This document shows, one piece after another, positions 42,650-51,281 of a stretch of 64,000 nucleotides of DNA; within the stretch, counting starts at the first letter, position 1, and every line of letters begins with the position of its first letter. A model generated the notes under the pieces. The model had not been told where the DNA came from. It saw nothing but the letters and a program-made list of their open reading frames with translations, and did no database searches. The stretch covers positions 1 through 64,000 of the forward strand of contig JABLXU010000041.1 in assembly GCA_013177805.1 (NCBI GenBank), in the 5' to 3' direction. Made by a program: the position numbers and the translations under genes. This DNA comes from Candidatus Omnitrophota bacterium (GTDB lineage Bacteria; Hinthialibacterota; Hinthialibacteria; Hinthialibacterales; Hinthialibacteraceae).

Positions 42650-44296
42650 TTATTTCTTTTGCTCCTTTTCTTCTTTCATTTGTTCGATTTCTTCCAACAC
42701 CGCCTGGATTTCCTCCTTATCTTGCAGCATGGGTTTATCTCTCAACGCGTCCCTCAGAATGCGTTCGGCCCGCGCGGGGTCTCCGTTTTGAATGTGAATC
42801 CGGGCAATTTCGGCATAACACGTCCCGCAATTCGGGAAATTGTCCAGGTAGGAGGCATAAAGCCCAATAGCCCGGTTGATTTGGTCCTTCTTGATCCAGA
42901 GGTGCGCCAGCCGGCGGCGGGAAACCGGATCATGCACATTGCGGTCCAGAATCCGCGCGGCGGTTCTCAAGGCTTCATCGATAAGGTCCTTTGCGATGTA
43001 GGCGTCAACGAGGGCGTTTAATGTTTCCAGATCATGCGGAAGATACTCGCTCGCCTTTTTTAAACGGATGAGGGCTTCGTCGTATTTCGCTTCCGCTAAA
43101 AGCATCAATCCCGATTGTTTAAGCAGCAGGCCGTTTTCCGGAATAGAGCCCCAGGCTTTTTCAAAATGGGGTACTGCTTCGTTCAACCGGTTGAAGGCTA
43201 ACAACGTTTGCGCCATCCGGGCGTGAAAACCGGTATCAAAATGCCGGGCACCGCTGTTCAAACCGGTGGCGAAATAGACCCGGGCGCGATCCGGCTGATG
43301 TTCTCCTAGGGCAAACAGACCACGGGTTACGATCCATTCCGGTTGGCCGGACGCGAACCGGCCCGCTTGGCGCATAAGGGCCTGCGCAGCCAGAATCTCC
43401 TCATTCTTGAACCAAGATGCGCCGGCCGGAGCCTCCCCCTCTTTCCCGTCGGAGGATTCCGGAACTGGATTCCGTTTCCACGCCGCCTGGGCCAGGATGA
43501 TCAGAGCTCCGGGATGGTGACGGACCGGCGGGGGGAGCGTTTGGGCTGCCTGGGCAATGGATTTTCCGGATAACCAGACACGATAGGCGTAGGCTTCTGG
43601 TTCATTTATGAATTGGACTTCATTCCATCCGGCGAAGGGTTCTGGCCGGTTTCTTTTGGACGGGAGATCCTGCTCACAAAGAAATTTCGCGAACTGGATA
43701 TTCACCTGGGCGGGGCAATCCGCTTGTTGCAGGGCTTGAACAAAACTCTCGAGCGTCTGATCCGTATACCCCAACATCCACCGGGTTCGTGCTTCCAGGT
43801 AAGCGCGGTACCAAGTCTGAGTCTGGATTCCCTGGAACTGTTCGAGCGCGGTTTGATACTGGCCGGCCGCTAAATCCGATTCGATTTGGATGAGCCGGAC
43901 GGTCTCCTCGCCGGGCGCCAGCTGCAAAGCCTGATTCAAAAGCCGTTGCTGGACCTCCGGATCGGAAACGGCCCGGCTGCTGAGCGCCAAGGCAAGGGCG
44001 TTCGCGGGATTTTGGGTGGCTAAGTCCATGTATTGCCGTTCCAAATCGCCTGATTTTCCCGCGGATTTCATGAGTTCTTGGTAGTGGATATGATGGAGGG
44101 GTACCGAGAGATCGTCGAATTGCGGCAGTACCCGCGCCGCCTCGGCGATCTGCCGGGCCTGATATTGGTTTTGATAGTAATGGTACTGCCAACGGGCAGA
44201 GAGGGTGGGGCTATACAAAATACCCGCCAGAATGACAACCGCGAGTACACCCATTCCTGCCTTCTGCGGAAAACTCCAATGGCCGATTCCGTTCAT
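42650..44296 (-). CDS. Membrane-anchored TPR protein
   Basis: A 548-residue protein with a single N-terminal helix (about 13-30) and an otherwise helical, tetratricopeptide-like body. Recognisable repeat phrases include NRLNEAVPHFEKAWGSIPENG, AKYDEALIRLKKASEYLPHD, DLIDEALRTAARILDRN and QNGDPARAERILRDALRDKP in the second half (about 350-530). The extreme C-terminus is Glu/Lys-rich (EEIEQMKEEKEQKK). The start at 44296 is supported by AAAGGAATAGG directly upstream; the 14 codons before it to 44338 are unlikely. Such proteins usually scaffold envelope complexes. No partner can be named. It is a separate transcript, divergent from the aldolase-like gene. Confidence 0.8.
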   Translation of the reverse strand: MNGIGHWSFPQKAGMGVLAVVILAGILYSPTLSARWQYHYYQNQYQARQIAEAARVLPQFDDLSVPLHHIHYQELMKSAGKSGDLERQYMDLATQNPANALALALSSRAVSDPEVQQRLLNQALQLAPGEETVRLIQIESDLAAGQYQTALEQFQGIQTQTWYRAYLEARTRWMLGYTDQTLESFVQALQQADCPAQVNIQFAKFLCEQDLPSKRNRPEPFAGWNEVQFINEPEAYAYRVWLSGKSIAQAAQTLPPPVRHHPGALIILAQAAWKRNPVPESSDGKEGEAPAGASWFKNEEILAAQALMRQAGRFASGQPEWIVTRGLFALGEHQPDRARVYFATGLNSGARHFDTGFHARMAQTLLAFNRLNEAVPHFEKAWGSIPENGLLLKQSGLMLLAEAKYDEALIRLKKASEYLPHDLETLNALVDAYIAKDLIDEALRTAARILDRNVHDPVSRRRLAHLWIKKDQINRAIGLYASYLDNFPNCGTCYAEIARIHIQNGDPARAERILRDALRDKPMLQDKEEIQAVLEEIEQMKEEKEQKK

Positions 44297-44771
44297 CCTA
44301 TTCCTTTCGTCTTCCCGGGATGGCAAAAAACGGATCATTCCGGCGCCCGGGTATTCCCGTTTTCTCGGTTCGAGTGTGTCAGAATCCGCCTGCAGGTCAA
44401 GATGAACCCTTCAGGCCCCCGCTGGGCTCAAATAGAGTAGGCTGAGGATCCGCCAGAATGTAGATCTTTCTATACTCATAATGTGTGATAGGACTCCGAA
44501 TAGCATCGCGAAACGATTCCCTCTCCCTCTGGGACAGGATCAGGGTGAGAACCGCCTTGAATAAACGTAAAGCATTACATTCTCCGCGTTCGAGGAGACT
44601 GTTACGGCCTGACTTCTGGGAAAGTAACCGGACCGTTTCACTGAAAAAGAGGATCGGCCCCGGAAAATCAAAATAATGAAAAATGATCGGCGGGAAGGGC
44701 ATTCACCTTGCCCTGAATAGAGGATCAAGGCTATATTTCTTTCGTATCTATCAACCTGCCTGGAGAGTCTC
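44297..44771. other. 475-bp divergent intergenic region with a module A copy
   Basis: It separates the TPR gene (minus) from the aldolase-like gene (plus). Module A occurs at 44519-44549: CCCTCTCCC, a short loop, GGGACAGG, then TCAGGGTGAG. No reading frame here is supported. Promoters for both genes must lie here, but none has clear hexamers. Confidence 0.6.
44519..44549 (+). repeat. Module A dispersed hairpin
   Basis: CCCTCTCCC and GGGACAGG arms with a TCT loop, followed by the typical ATCAGGGTGAG tail. It is one base from a perfect stem and lies in a divergent gap, unlike the convergent copies. Confidence 0.7.
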
Positions 44772-46013
44772 ATGGTCGAAAAATCGATGGATCGCAAATT
44801 GGCGGAAATCCGGGCCAATCCCAGCAGCAAGGCCTTTATCATCGCTGATGCCAAGGATGCCGATATGGCGCGGGGAATTCAATCCTGTGGACGCCATTCA
44901 CCGGAATACTACCATGGGGAAGTGCGCTTCCGCAGCATCCAGGAATACCGCCAGATGATGCGCGATGTGGTCCACCAGGGCCTCGTCGACATCATGCTGA
45001 TGTCGGCCAGTTCCAACGAAGTGCTCACCATCCAGGAACGGCTGTTCGACAACTCGCATGTGACTCCCGCCGGCCGGATCAATGACACGACCGACATCCA
45101 CACCTTCCGGGGCAGCAGCTACGAGACGATGGCCTCCCGCCCCTTCCGCACGGCGACTATCGATCACCTGCAATGCGGCAAATTTGAATGCACGCCGGAA
45201 GAACGGGCCATCGGGTGCAACCTGGGTCTCTATTCGATTACGTTCAACAATGACGTGGACCGGGATCTGGCCACCCTCCAAGCATTTAAGGAATTCCGGA
45301 TTGAGGCGGAAGCCAAAGGCATGCGCTATTTCCTGGAAGTGTTCGATCCGAATGTGCCCGGTACGGTTGATCCCCACCTCATCGGGGCGTTCGTAAACGA
45401 CGCGATCGTCCGGAGCCTGGCGGGCGTCACCGAACGGGGACGTCCCTTGTTCCTGAAGATGGTATATCACGGTCCTAAATTCATGGAAGAACTGGTAAAT
45501 TATGATCCCTCCATCATCGTCGGTATCCTGGGCGGTTCTTCGGGAACTACATATGACGCGTTCAAGCTGATCGCCGACACCCAGAAATATGGCGGTCATG
45601 TGGCCCTCTTCGGGCGCAAAATCAACAACGCCGAGAATCAACTGGTCTTCATCAAGTTCCTCCGGATGATCGTGGACGGTGAAATTTCGGCAGAAGAAGC
45701 CGTGAAAGCCTACCACGGCGTTTTGCAAGAATTGAAAATCACGCCGCAGCGCAGCCTGGCGGATGACATGGTGCTGACCGATCCGGCCATGAGTTACAGC
45801 GGGCGTTCTACAATCACGGTTCCCGCTTCGCCTCCACCACCCAAGCCTGCGGTTCCCAAACCCGTCCCGGCCGCTCCCACGCCCGCGGCGGCGGCCCGGC
45901 CGGTTTCCTCCCGCCCCCGGATGGTGGATGATGAAGAACCTGATTTCACCAAAATGACCCCGCAAGAAAAAATCGAATACAACCAGCGGAGGCGTGACCG
46001 TATTTTCGGATAA
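44772..46013 (+). CDS. Class I aldolase-like TIM-barrel protein with a Pro/Ala-rich C-terminal tail
   Basis: A 413-residue cytoplasmic protein. Residues 1-335 read as a beta/alpha barrel like DeoC/FbaB-type aldolases: KAFIIADAKDADMARG, GLVDIMLMSASSNEVL, RPLFLKMVYHGPKFMEEL with a Lys placed like the Schiff-base lysine, and IVGILGGSSGTTYDAFKLIADTQ, a phosphate-binding Gly-rich loop. A linker of about 45 residues follows (PASPPPPKPAVPKPVPAAPTP region), then a charged end (DDEEPDFTKMTPQEKIEYNQRRRDR). The barrel assignment is fairly secure; the reaction is not. The disordered tail is unusual for an aldolase. GGAGAG lies 7 bases before the ATG. Confidence 0.72.
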   Translation: MVEKSMDRKLAEIRANPSSKAFIIADAKDADMARGIQSCGRHSPEYYHGEVRFRSIQEYRQMMRDVVHQGLVDIMLMSASSNEVLTIQERLFDNSHVTPAGRINDTTDIHTFRGSSYETMASRPFRTATIDHLQCGKFECTPEERAIGCNLGLYSITFNNDVDRDLATLQAFKEFRIEAEAKGMRYFLEVFDPNVPGTVDPHLIGAFVNDAIVRSLAGVTERGRPLFLKMVYHGPKFMEELVNYDPSIIVGILGGSSGTTYDAFKLIADTQKYGGHVALFGRKINNAENQLVFIKFLRMIVDGEISAEEAVKAYHGVLQELKITPQRSLADDMVLTDPAMSYSGRSTITVPASPPPPKPAVPKPVPAAPTPAAAARPVSSRPRMVDDEEPDFTKMTPQEKIEYNQRRRDRIFG

Positions 46014-46288
46014 TCACCGGGAGAACCTTCAAAATCGCTTGAAGTTACGATACACAAGCTGTTCGAAATGAAAAGGTTATATGTTTTGATAGAACAGTCT
46101 TTCGGTCGTTCTCCGTGCATTTATTTCAAATGAACTTTTCGCTGGGATAATAGGCCCACGTTCTCGCGTCAGACTTACGGGGTTTCTTGACGTTTTAAGG
46201 TGACTTTCTTCGGATCGCTCTGTTCAGACGCCTCCTGAGATTTCATTTTGATCCCTTCGTCAAGCATGCTAATATAACCGCAATAATT

Positions 46289-47263
46289 ATGGCCACCCAA
46301 ATTCCATCACTGGAGACGATCCAATCCCTTTATCAATTGCGCGAACGTCCGGCGGGAACACGCTGGACGCTGGAGGAGGCCTACTCGTTCTGCCGCAAAC
46401 TGACCGTCTCGCATTATGAGAATTTCCCCGTGGGTTCGCTGCTGCTGCCCAAGGCAAAACGCCCCCACGTCTATGCCATCTACGCGTTCGCGCGGGTCGC
46501 GGATGATTTCGCGGATGAGCCGCTATACGAGGGATCTCGGTTGGAATACCTCAACGGCTGGGAAATCCTGCTCGAGGAATCTTATCAGGGCCGGGCAGAC
46601 CATCCCATCTTCATGGCGCTGGCCGACAGCGCTCAAAAATTGGATTTGCCCATGGATTTGTTTCGGGATCTCCTGCAGGCCTTCAAGCGGGATGTCACGG
46701 TGAACCGCTACGAAACATTGGATAGTGTCATCACCAAGTATTGCCGGTATTCCGCCAATCCCGTGGGCCGGTTGATTCTGCGCCTGTTCGATTACCGGGA
46801 TGAAGAACAAATGATCCTTTCCGATCACCTCTGCACCGCGCTGCAACTCACCAACTTTTGGCAGGATGTGACCATCGACCTGCAAAAGGACCGCGTGTAC
46901 ATCCCCCAGAATCTGATGCGGAGTGAAAATTACACCGAAGAGGATTTATTCGCCCGGGTGTACGATGAGCGGTTTCAGCGGATCATGCGATTCTTGACGG
47001 CTCAGACATGGAATCTGTTCGACCGGGGATATCCGTTGGTGGAGCAAGTGCGGTGGCCGCTCAACGCCGAATTGCGGTTTACCTGGCTGGGCGGCGTGAC
47101 CATCCTGTCCCGGGTGGCGCAAAATCAATACAATGTATTCGATCACCGGCCCGCTCTGAACCAATGGGATTATGTGATATCCGGCGGCCGGTCATTGCTG
47201 GGAATTGGACGTATCCGGAATCGTTTTAACCGGCTGTTTGAATCGGTCAGGACTGGCGTTTGA
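46289..47263 (+). CDS. hpnC: Squalene synthase HpnC
   Basis: A 324-residue prenyl synthase of the HpnC group, acting with HpnD and HpnE to make squalene from farnesyl diphosphate. Motifs: HYENFPVGSLLLPKAKRPHVYAIYAFARVADDFADE is the family N-terminus with the first Asp-rich site; YCRYSANPVGRL follows, and NFWQDVTIDLQKDRVYIP is the second Asp-rich motif, with an NFWQD form typical of HpnC rather than HpnD. Known pathway: HpnD makes presqualene diphosphate, HpnC converts it to hydroxysqualene, and HpnE reduces that. A -10-like TATAAC lies at 46273-46278, 10 bases before the ATG, but with no close -35. Confidence 0.94.
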   Translation: MATQIPSLETIQSLYQLRERPAGTRWTLEEAYSFCRKLTVSHYENFPVGSLLLPKAKRPHVYAIYAFARVADDFADEPLYEGSRLEYLNGWEILLEESYQGRADHPIFMALADSAQKLDLPMDLFRDLLQAFKRDVTVNRYETLDSVITKYCRYSANPVGRLILRLFDYRDEEQMILSDHLCTALQLTNFWQDVTIDLQKDRVYIPQNLMRSENYTEEDLFARVYDERFQRIMRFLTAQTWNLFDRGYPLVEQVRWPLNAELRFTWLGGVTILSRVAQNQYNVFDHRPALNQWDYVISGGRSLLGIGRIRNRFNRLFESVRTGV

Positions 47264-47296
47264 CGAGAGACCAAGGAATCGCGGCGGATCAGGGAA

Positions 47297-48178
47297 ATGG
47301 AGAGGGTGGATTACGCGGACTATACCCGGCAGAAAACCAAGGCGAGCAAAACCAATTTCTATTATTCGTTCCTGTTTTTGCCCAAAGTGAAACGGGAAGC
47401 CATCTACACGGTCTATTCGTTTTGCCGGGAAACCGATGATATCGTCGATAACATGACCGATGTGGATGACGCGCGCCGCCGGCTCGACGTATGGCGTTCC
47501 GAGATGGAAGCCTGCTACAAACAACAACCCGGTCATCCCATCACGCGGGCGTTGCTGGAGGTCATTCAGCGCTTTGGCATCCCCAAGGAATATTTCCACG
47601 CGCTCATCGATGGCTGCGAAATGGATATCCGGCTGAAGCGGTACCAGACCTTCGACGAATTGGCCGCCTACTGTTACCGGGTGGCCAGCGTCGTGGGCTT
47701 GATTTGCATCGAAATCTTCGGTTACCGCTCCCGCCAGGCCAAGGATTACGCCATCAACCTGGGCATGGCCCTCCAGTTGACCAATATCATGCGCGACGTG
47801 GGCGAAGACGCGCGGAACGGCCGCATTTACCTTCCCTTGGAAGATCTGGAGCGGTTCCGGTATTCAGAAAAGAGCCTTCTGGAAGAAGGATATACCCCCG
47901 CCTTCATTGAATTGATGCGCCACCAACTGGATCGCGCGCAATCCTATTATGACGCCGCCACCCGCTTGTACGAACGCCGCGATCATCATTTACTCTTTCC
48001 CGCAGAGATCATGAGAAAGATCTATTACCTTTTGCTGATGAAAATCGTGCGGGCGGATTTCAATGTCTATCAGCAACGTATTCGCGTTCCCAATCAGAAA
48101 AAAATGATGATCGCTCTCAGCACCTGGCTCGAAAGCCGATGGAGCCGTGTCACCCAATGGGCGGCCACACCGTCGTAA
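47297..48178 (+). CDS. hpnD: Presqualene diphosphate synthase HpnD
   Basis: A 293-residue enzyme that condenses two farnesyl diphosphates to presqualene diphosphate. FYYSFLFLPKVKREAIYTVYSFCRETDDIVDN holds the first Asp-rich motif (DDIVD), YCYRVASVVGLICIEIFG the central helix and NIMRDVGEDARNGRIYLP the second Asp-rich motif in its HpnD form. It starts 33 bases after hpnC and overlaps hpnE by 22 bases, so the three genes form one operon. Confidence 0.94.
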   Translation: MERVDYADYTRQKTKASKTNFYYSFLFLPKVKREAIYTVYSFCRETDDIVDNMTDVDDARRRLDVWRSEMEACYKQQPGHPITRALLEVIQRFGIPKEYFHALIDGCEMDIRLKRYQTFDELAAYCYRVASVVGLICIEIFGYRSRQAKDYAINLGMALQLTNIMRDVGEDARNGRIYLPLEDLERFRYSEKSLLEEGYTPAFIELMRHQLDRAQSYYDAATRLYERRDHHLLFPAEIMRKIYYLLLMKIVRADFNVYQQRIRVPNQKKMMIALSTWLESRWSRVTQWAATPS

Positions 48179-49476
48179 TCGGGGGCGGTTTCGCCGGAAT
48201 TTCCGCGGCGGTGGCCCTGGCGGAAGCCGGCCGGCCTGTCCTCCTCATCGAAAAGAAAAGTTTTCTGGGCGGCCGCACGTATTCCATTCCCGGCCGGCGC
48301 ACGGGCGGCCGGGTGGATAACGGCCAGCATATCTTGATGGGTTGTTATCACCACACCTTCCGCCTGCTCGAGCGGTTGGGAACCCGGGAAGGCGTGCGGC
48401 TGCAGGAAAATCTCCGCGTGCCGTACCGGGGGCCTGGCGGCTTTCGCGACACACTTCAATGTCCCGCGTTGCCTGGACCATGGCATCTCCTGGCTGGTTT
48501 GTTCCGGATGCGTTCACTGGGATGGAGGGACGGCTGGGCGGCAATACACTTTGGTTTGGCGTTGAAACGGCCAGGCGCGGTTCACCAATCCGAAACCGTT
48601 TCCGAACTCTGCCGCCGCCTGCGCCAGCCCGAGGCTCTCCGCAAACGTCTCTGGGATCCTATCGCCCTCTCCGCCCTCAACGAGGATCTTTCTTCGGCCG
48701 ACGCCCGCTTGTTTCAGGCGGTCCTGCAATCGGCGTTTTTTTCCCGGGCCGAGGATTCGAAATTGGCCCTGCCCGTGGTTCCCCTGGGAGACCTCCTGGG
48801 AGATAAAGCCATTCGCTTTTTGGAAGAACGAAACGGAAAGGTGTGGCTCGGCCGGAGCGTCACGCGCCTGATGGTGGAGGGAGACGCCGTCTCCGAGGTG
48901 AGTGTATCCTCCGGTGAGACCGTGGAATGCGAAGCGTGTATCGCTGCCCTGCCGGAGGTCCGTTTGCGGAGCGTGGTGGCAGCCTCCGGTTTGGAAGACC
49001 GGCTGCCCTTGCCGGATCTGGGGGCGTCCCCCATTCTCAGCGTGTACCTGGAGTATGATGAGCCGTTTACGGATGAGTGCCTATGTTGTCTGCAAGATTC
49101 CACCTTTGAGTGGATCTTCCACCGGTCCAACTTCATGAATCCCGGAATCCACAAGAGATTCTGCGTCTGCTTGGTGGCCAGCGCCGCGCGCCGGTTTCAA
49201 TCCTGGAGCCGGGAAGACTTGACGCGGGCGGCCGTCGACGATATTCAAAATACCTACCCGGAAAGCCGGGGCCGGATGCCCACTGCCTCCTTGGTCTTTT
49301 GGGAACCACGCGCCACGTTTTCGGCCACGGTGGAGAATGCGGGCCGCCGTCCGGGACCGCAAACGCCCTTGGCCAATTTTTTCTTGGCTGGCGATTGGAC
49401 CGCTACGGGACTTCCCGCTACGATCGAAGGCGCGGTGATTAGCGGCCTTCGCGCCGCTGAGAAACTCTTGGGATGA
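48157..49476 (+). CDS. hpnE: Hydroxysqualene dehydroxylase HpnE
   Basis: A 439-residue FAD-dependent amine-oxidase-fold protein that reduces hydroxysqualene to squalene. The dinucleotide-binding motif VVIGGGFAGISAAVALAEAG (5-24) is followed by LIEKKSFLGGRTYS and VDNGQHILMGCYHHTFRL, a family hallmark, and by the C-terminal FLAGDWTATGLPATIEGAVISG FAD contact. The ATG at 48157 is preferred over 48139 because the FAD motif begins four codons later, the usual spacing. No squalene-hopene cyclase (shc) or other hopanoid gene is in the window, so the end product may be squalene itself, hopanoids made by a distant gene, or carotenoid-like derivatives. Confidence 0.93.
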   Translation: MGGHTVVIGGGFAGISAAVALAEAGRPVLLIEKKSFLGGRTYSIPGRRTGGRVDNGQHILMGCYHHTFRLLERLGTREGVRLQENLRVPYRGPGGFRDTLQCPALPGPWHLLAGLFRMRSLGWRDGWAAIHFGLALKRPGAVHQSETVSELCRRLRQPEALRKRLWDPIALSALNEDLSSADARLFQAVLQSAFFSRAEDSKLALPVVPLGDLLGDKAIRFLEERNGKVWLGRSVTRLMVEGDAVSEVSVSSGETVECEACIAALPEVRLRSVVAASGLEDRLPLPDLGASPILSVYLEYDEPFTDECLCCLQDSTFEWIFHRSNFMNPGIHKRFCVCLVASAARRFQSWSREDLTRAAVDDIQNTYPESRGRMPTASLVFWEPRATFSATVENAGRRPGPQTPLANFFLAGDWTATGLPATIEGAVISGLRAAEKLLG

Positions 49477-49916
49477 ATCCTTTCGTCCACGCTTGGTTTT
49501 TGATTCCTCCCCCGAAGATCGAGGGAGGTTAGAGGGATTGATTCTGAAGGGAAAGTTGATTGAGGCATGAATCCTTACATGCTGCCCACCCTCGTCTCCC
49601 TCTCCCTCTGGGAGAGGGCCGGGATCAAGGTATTTTGTAGGGGCAGACCGTCGTGTCTGCCCCTGTCATTTTGCCGGAGGAACCTCATTCTTGTATGTCT
49701 TCAAGTTCTCACAAAGAAGAAAAATCTATCTAAATTGATCAACAATGGAATTTTTGTATCCTTCGCTGAATTCCTATATTCGCACACAAATCAATAGTAC
49801 CATGCTCCTATTCCCGCACGTTAATGGGGATGACGATTTCAGGAAGATTGAGTTCGTGGTCAGAACGATATCAATCATCCACAACTGGAAATCACCAAAC
49901 AACCTGGAGGAAGACA
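49477..49916. other. 440-bp intergenic region with a compound A-B element
   Basis: No supported gene: short frames here are broken or lack any RBS. It contains a compound element at 49598-49664 and ends in GGAGG at 49906-49910, the ribosome-binding site of the next gene. Upstream of that site the sequence is notably AT-rich (about 49700-49800), where a promoter is likely. Confidence 0.6.
49598..49664 (+). repeat. Compound A-B intergenic element
   Basis: Module A (49598-49618) has CCCTCTCCC and GGGAGAGGG arms, a perfect 9-bp stem with a TCT loop. Twenty bases later module B (49639-49664) has AGGGGCAGAC and GTCTGCCCCT arms, a perfect 10-bp stem with a 6-base loop. Order, orientation and approximate spacing match the elements at 51155 and 52414. 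Confidence 0.85.
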
Positions 49917-51080
49917 ATGTCGAAGCATCATTCGCGATTCAGCCGCCGGACTTTTTTACGGACGGGTGTCACCGCTTCGGTGGCCATGGGGATGGGGGTG
50001 CAAGCCTACGCGGAAGCCGCGCCATCGGAAAAAGTGGATACGAAAAAAATCCTGAATTACCAGCCGGATATGCGCTACCGGCGGTTGGGGAATACGGACA
50101 TTTACCTGTCCGTGATCAGCTTGGGCGGACTGGTGAACGAGCCGGGTGTGCACGCCTACGGCATCGACCGCGGTGTCAATCTGGTGCACATCTCGGATTC
50201 GTATCTGGGGGGCCGCTCGATCCGGGATTTGGGCGAAGTGATGAAAAGCAAACGCGACAAGGTCTATATCGCGTTGAAGGATAATTTCTTCAGCCGCGAG
50301 GATTACCGGAAGGAGAATTTCAAAAAGATCGACGACATTCTGAAACTGCTCAATACCGATTATGTCGATTTCTTTATGTTCAACCGGCACGACGCCGAAT
50401 CAGCCAAGGACCCCCTGATCGGCGAGTCGTTCGAGAAATTGAAGCAACTGGGGAAAGTTCGTTTCGCCGGATTCACCAATCACGGGGATATCAAAGGCGG
50501 AACGGCCGCGGCGGTCGAAAGCGGCATGTATCATCTGTTGAATCCGGTCCTCAGTCAGGACAACCTGACTTTGCTGGATGCCGAACTGCGCGCCGCCCGG
50601 GAAAAAGGCATGGGAGTCATGGGCATGAAGACCATGAAAGGCCTGCGCGGGCGCGATCAGGAACTGGTCTATCTGAAAAAGTTGCTCTCCAATCCCGCGG
50701 TCACCACCGTGGTGAAAGGCATTGGATCGGTCGAGATGTTTGACGCGTATCTGAAAGCCGCTGGCGAAACCCTGACCAGCCAGGAAGACAAGGCGCTGTA
50801 CCATTACGCCCAGGCCAACCGCTCCAACAATTGCCTGATGTGCGACGAATGCAAACGCAACTGCCCGGAGTGCATCGAGATTTCCACGGTTATCCGCTGC
50901 AAGGATTATTATTTCGAACAGCTCGGCGACCGCTACACGGCCTTCACCACGTATCAAGAGTTGCCTGAACAAAAACGCTTCAACTCGCGGTGCGGCAGCT
51001 GCCGGAAATGCGAACAGGTCTGCCCCCACGGCATCCAGATCGTGAACCGCCTGGAAGCCGCGAAGCAATTGTTCGCCTGA
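49917..51080 (+). CDS. Tat-exported aldo/keto reductase with two 4Fe-4S clusters
   Basis: A 387-residue protein with a Tat signal (SRRTFLRTGVTASVAMG, cleavage near AYA), an AKR barrel (about 45-300) and a C-terminal ferredoxin-like domain. The barrel starts MRYRRLGNTDIYLSVISLGG and has VDFFMFNRHD and MGVMGMKTMKG. Ferredoxin cysteines are CLMCDECKRNCPECI and CGSCRKCEQVCPHGI, which suit two 4Fe-4S clusters. This architecture is known from the Fe-S AKR family, of unknown substrate. Using clusters instead of NADPH would suit an exported redox enzyme. The ATG at 49917 is fixed by GGAGG 6 bases upstream; the frame to 49824 has no supporting features. Confidence 0.88.
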   Translation: MSKHHSRFSRRTFLRTGVTASVAMGMGVQAYAEAAPSEKVDTKKILNYQPDMRYRRLGNTDIYLSVISLGGLVNEPGVHAYGIDRGVNLVHISDSYLGGRSIRDLGEVMKSKRDKVYIALKDNFFSREDYRKENFKKIDDILKLLNTDYVDFFMFNRHDAESAKDPLIGESFEKLKQLGKVRFAGFTNHGDIKGGTAAAVESGMYHLLNPVLSQDNLTLLDAELRAAREKGMGVMGMKTMKGLRGRDQELVYLKKLLSNPAVTTVVKGIGSVEMFDAYLKAAGETLTSQEDKALYHYAQANRSNNCLMCDECKRNCPECIEISTVIRCKDYYFEQLGDRYTAFTTYQELPEQKRFNSRCGSCRKCEQVCPHGIQIVNRLEAAKQLFA

Positions 51081-51154
51081 ACGGTTAAGAGCCCGGGCAT
51101 CCGGCCCGCGCGCTGGACGGGCGGACTGCAACGGCCGCTTCGTTCGATCCAATC

Positions 51155-51225
51155 CCCTCTCCCTCTGGGAGAAGGTCCGGGTGAGGGAAAATAAAATAGA
51201 GAAGGGCGGACCTGGGGATCCGCCC
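51155..51225 (+). repeat. Compound A-B intergenic element
   Basis: Module A (51155-51187) has CCCTCTCCC, loop TCT, GGGAGAAGG and the tail GTCCGGGTGAGGG. Sixteen bases later module B (51204-51225) has GGGCGGA and TCCGCCC arms, a perfect 7-bp stem around an 8-base loop. It lies between the AKR and DUF6599-like genes. Confidence 0.85.
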
Positions 51226-51281
51226 ATTTTACTACACTGCGTTGTATAGTGTGTGTTGTAAAAGAAAAGGAGTTCACATCA

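Noticed and set aside
42502..42870. A small plus-strand frame overlapping the end of the TPR gene
   Set aside because: It begins inside the long dispersed element and runs antisense to the TPR gene, with no RBS or motif.
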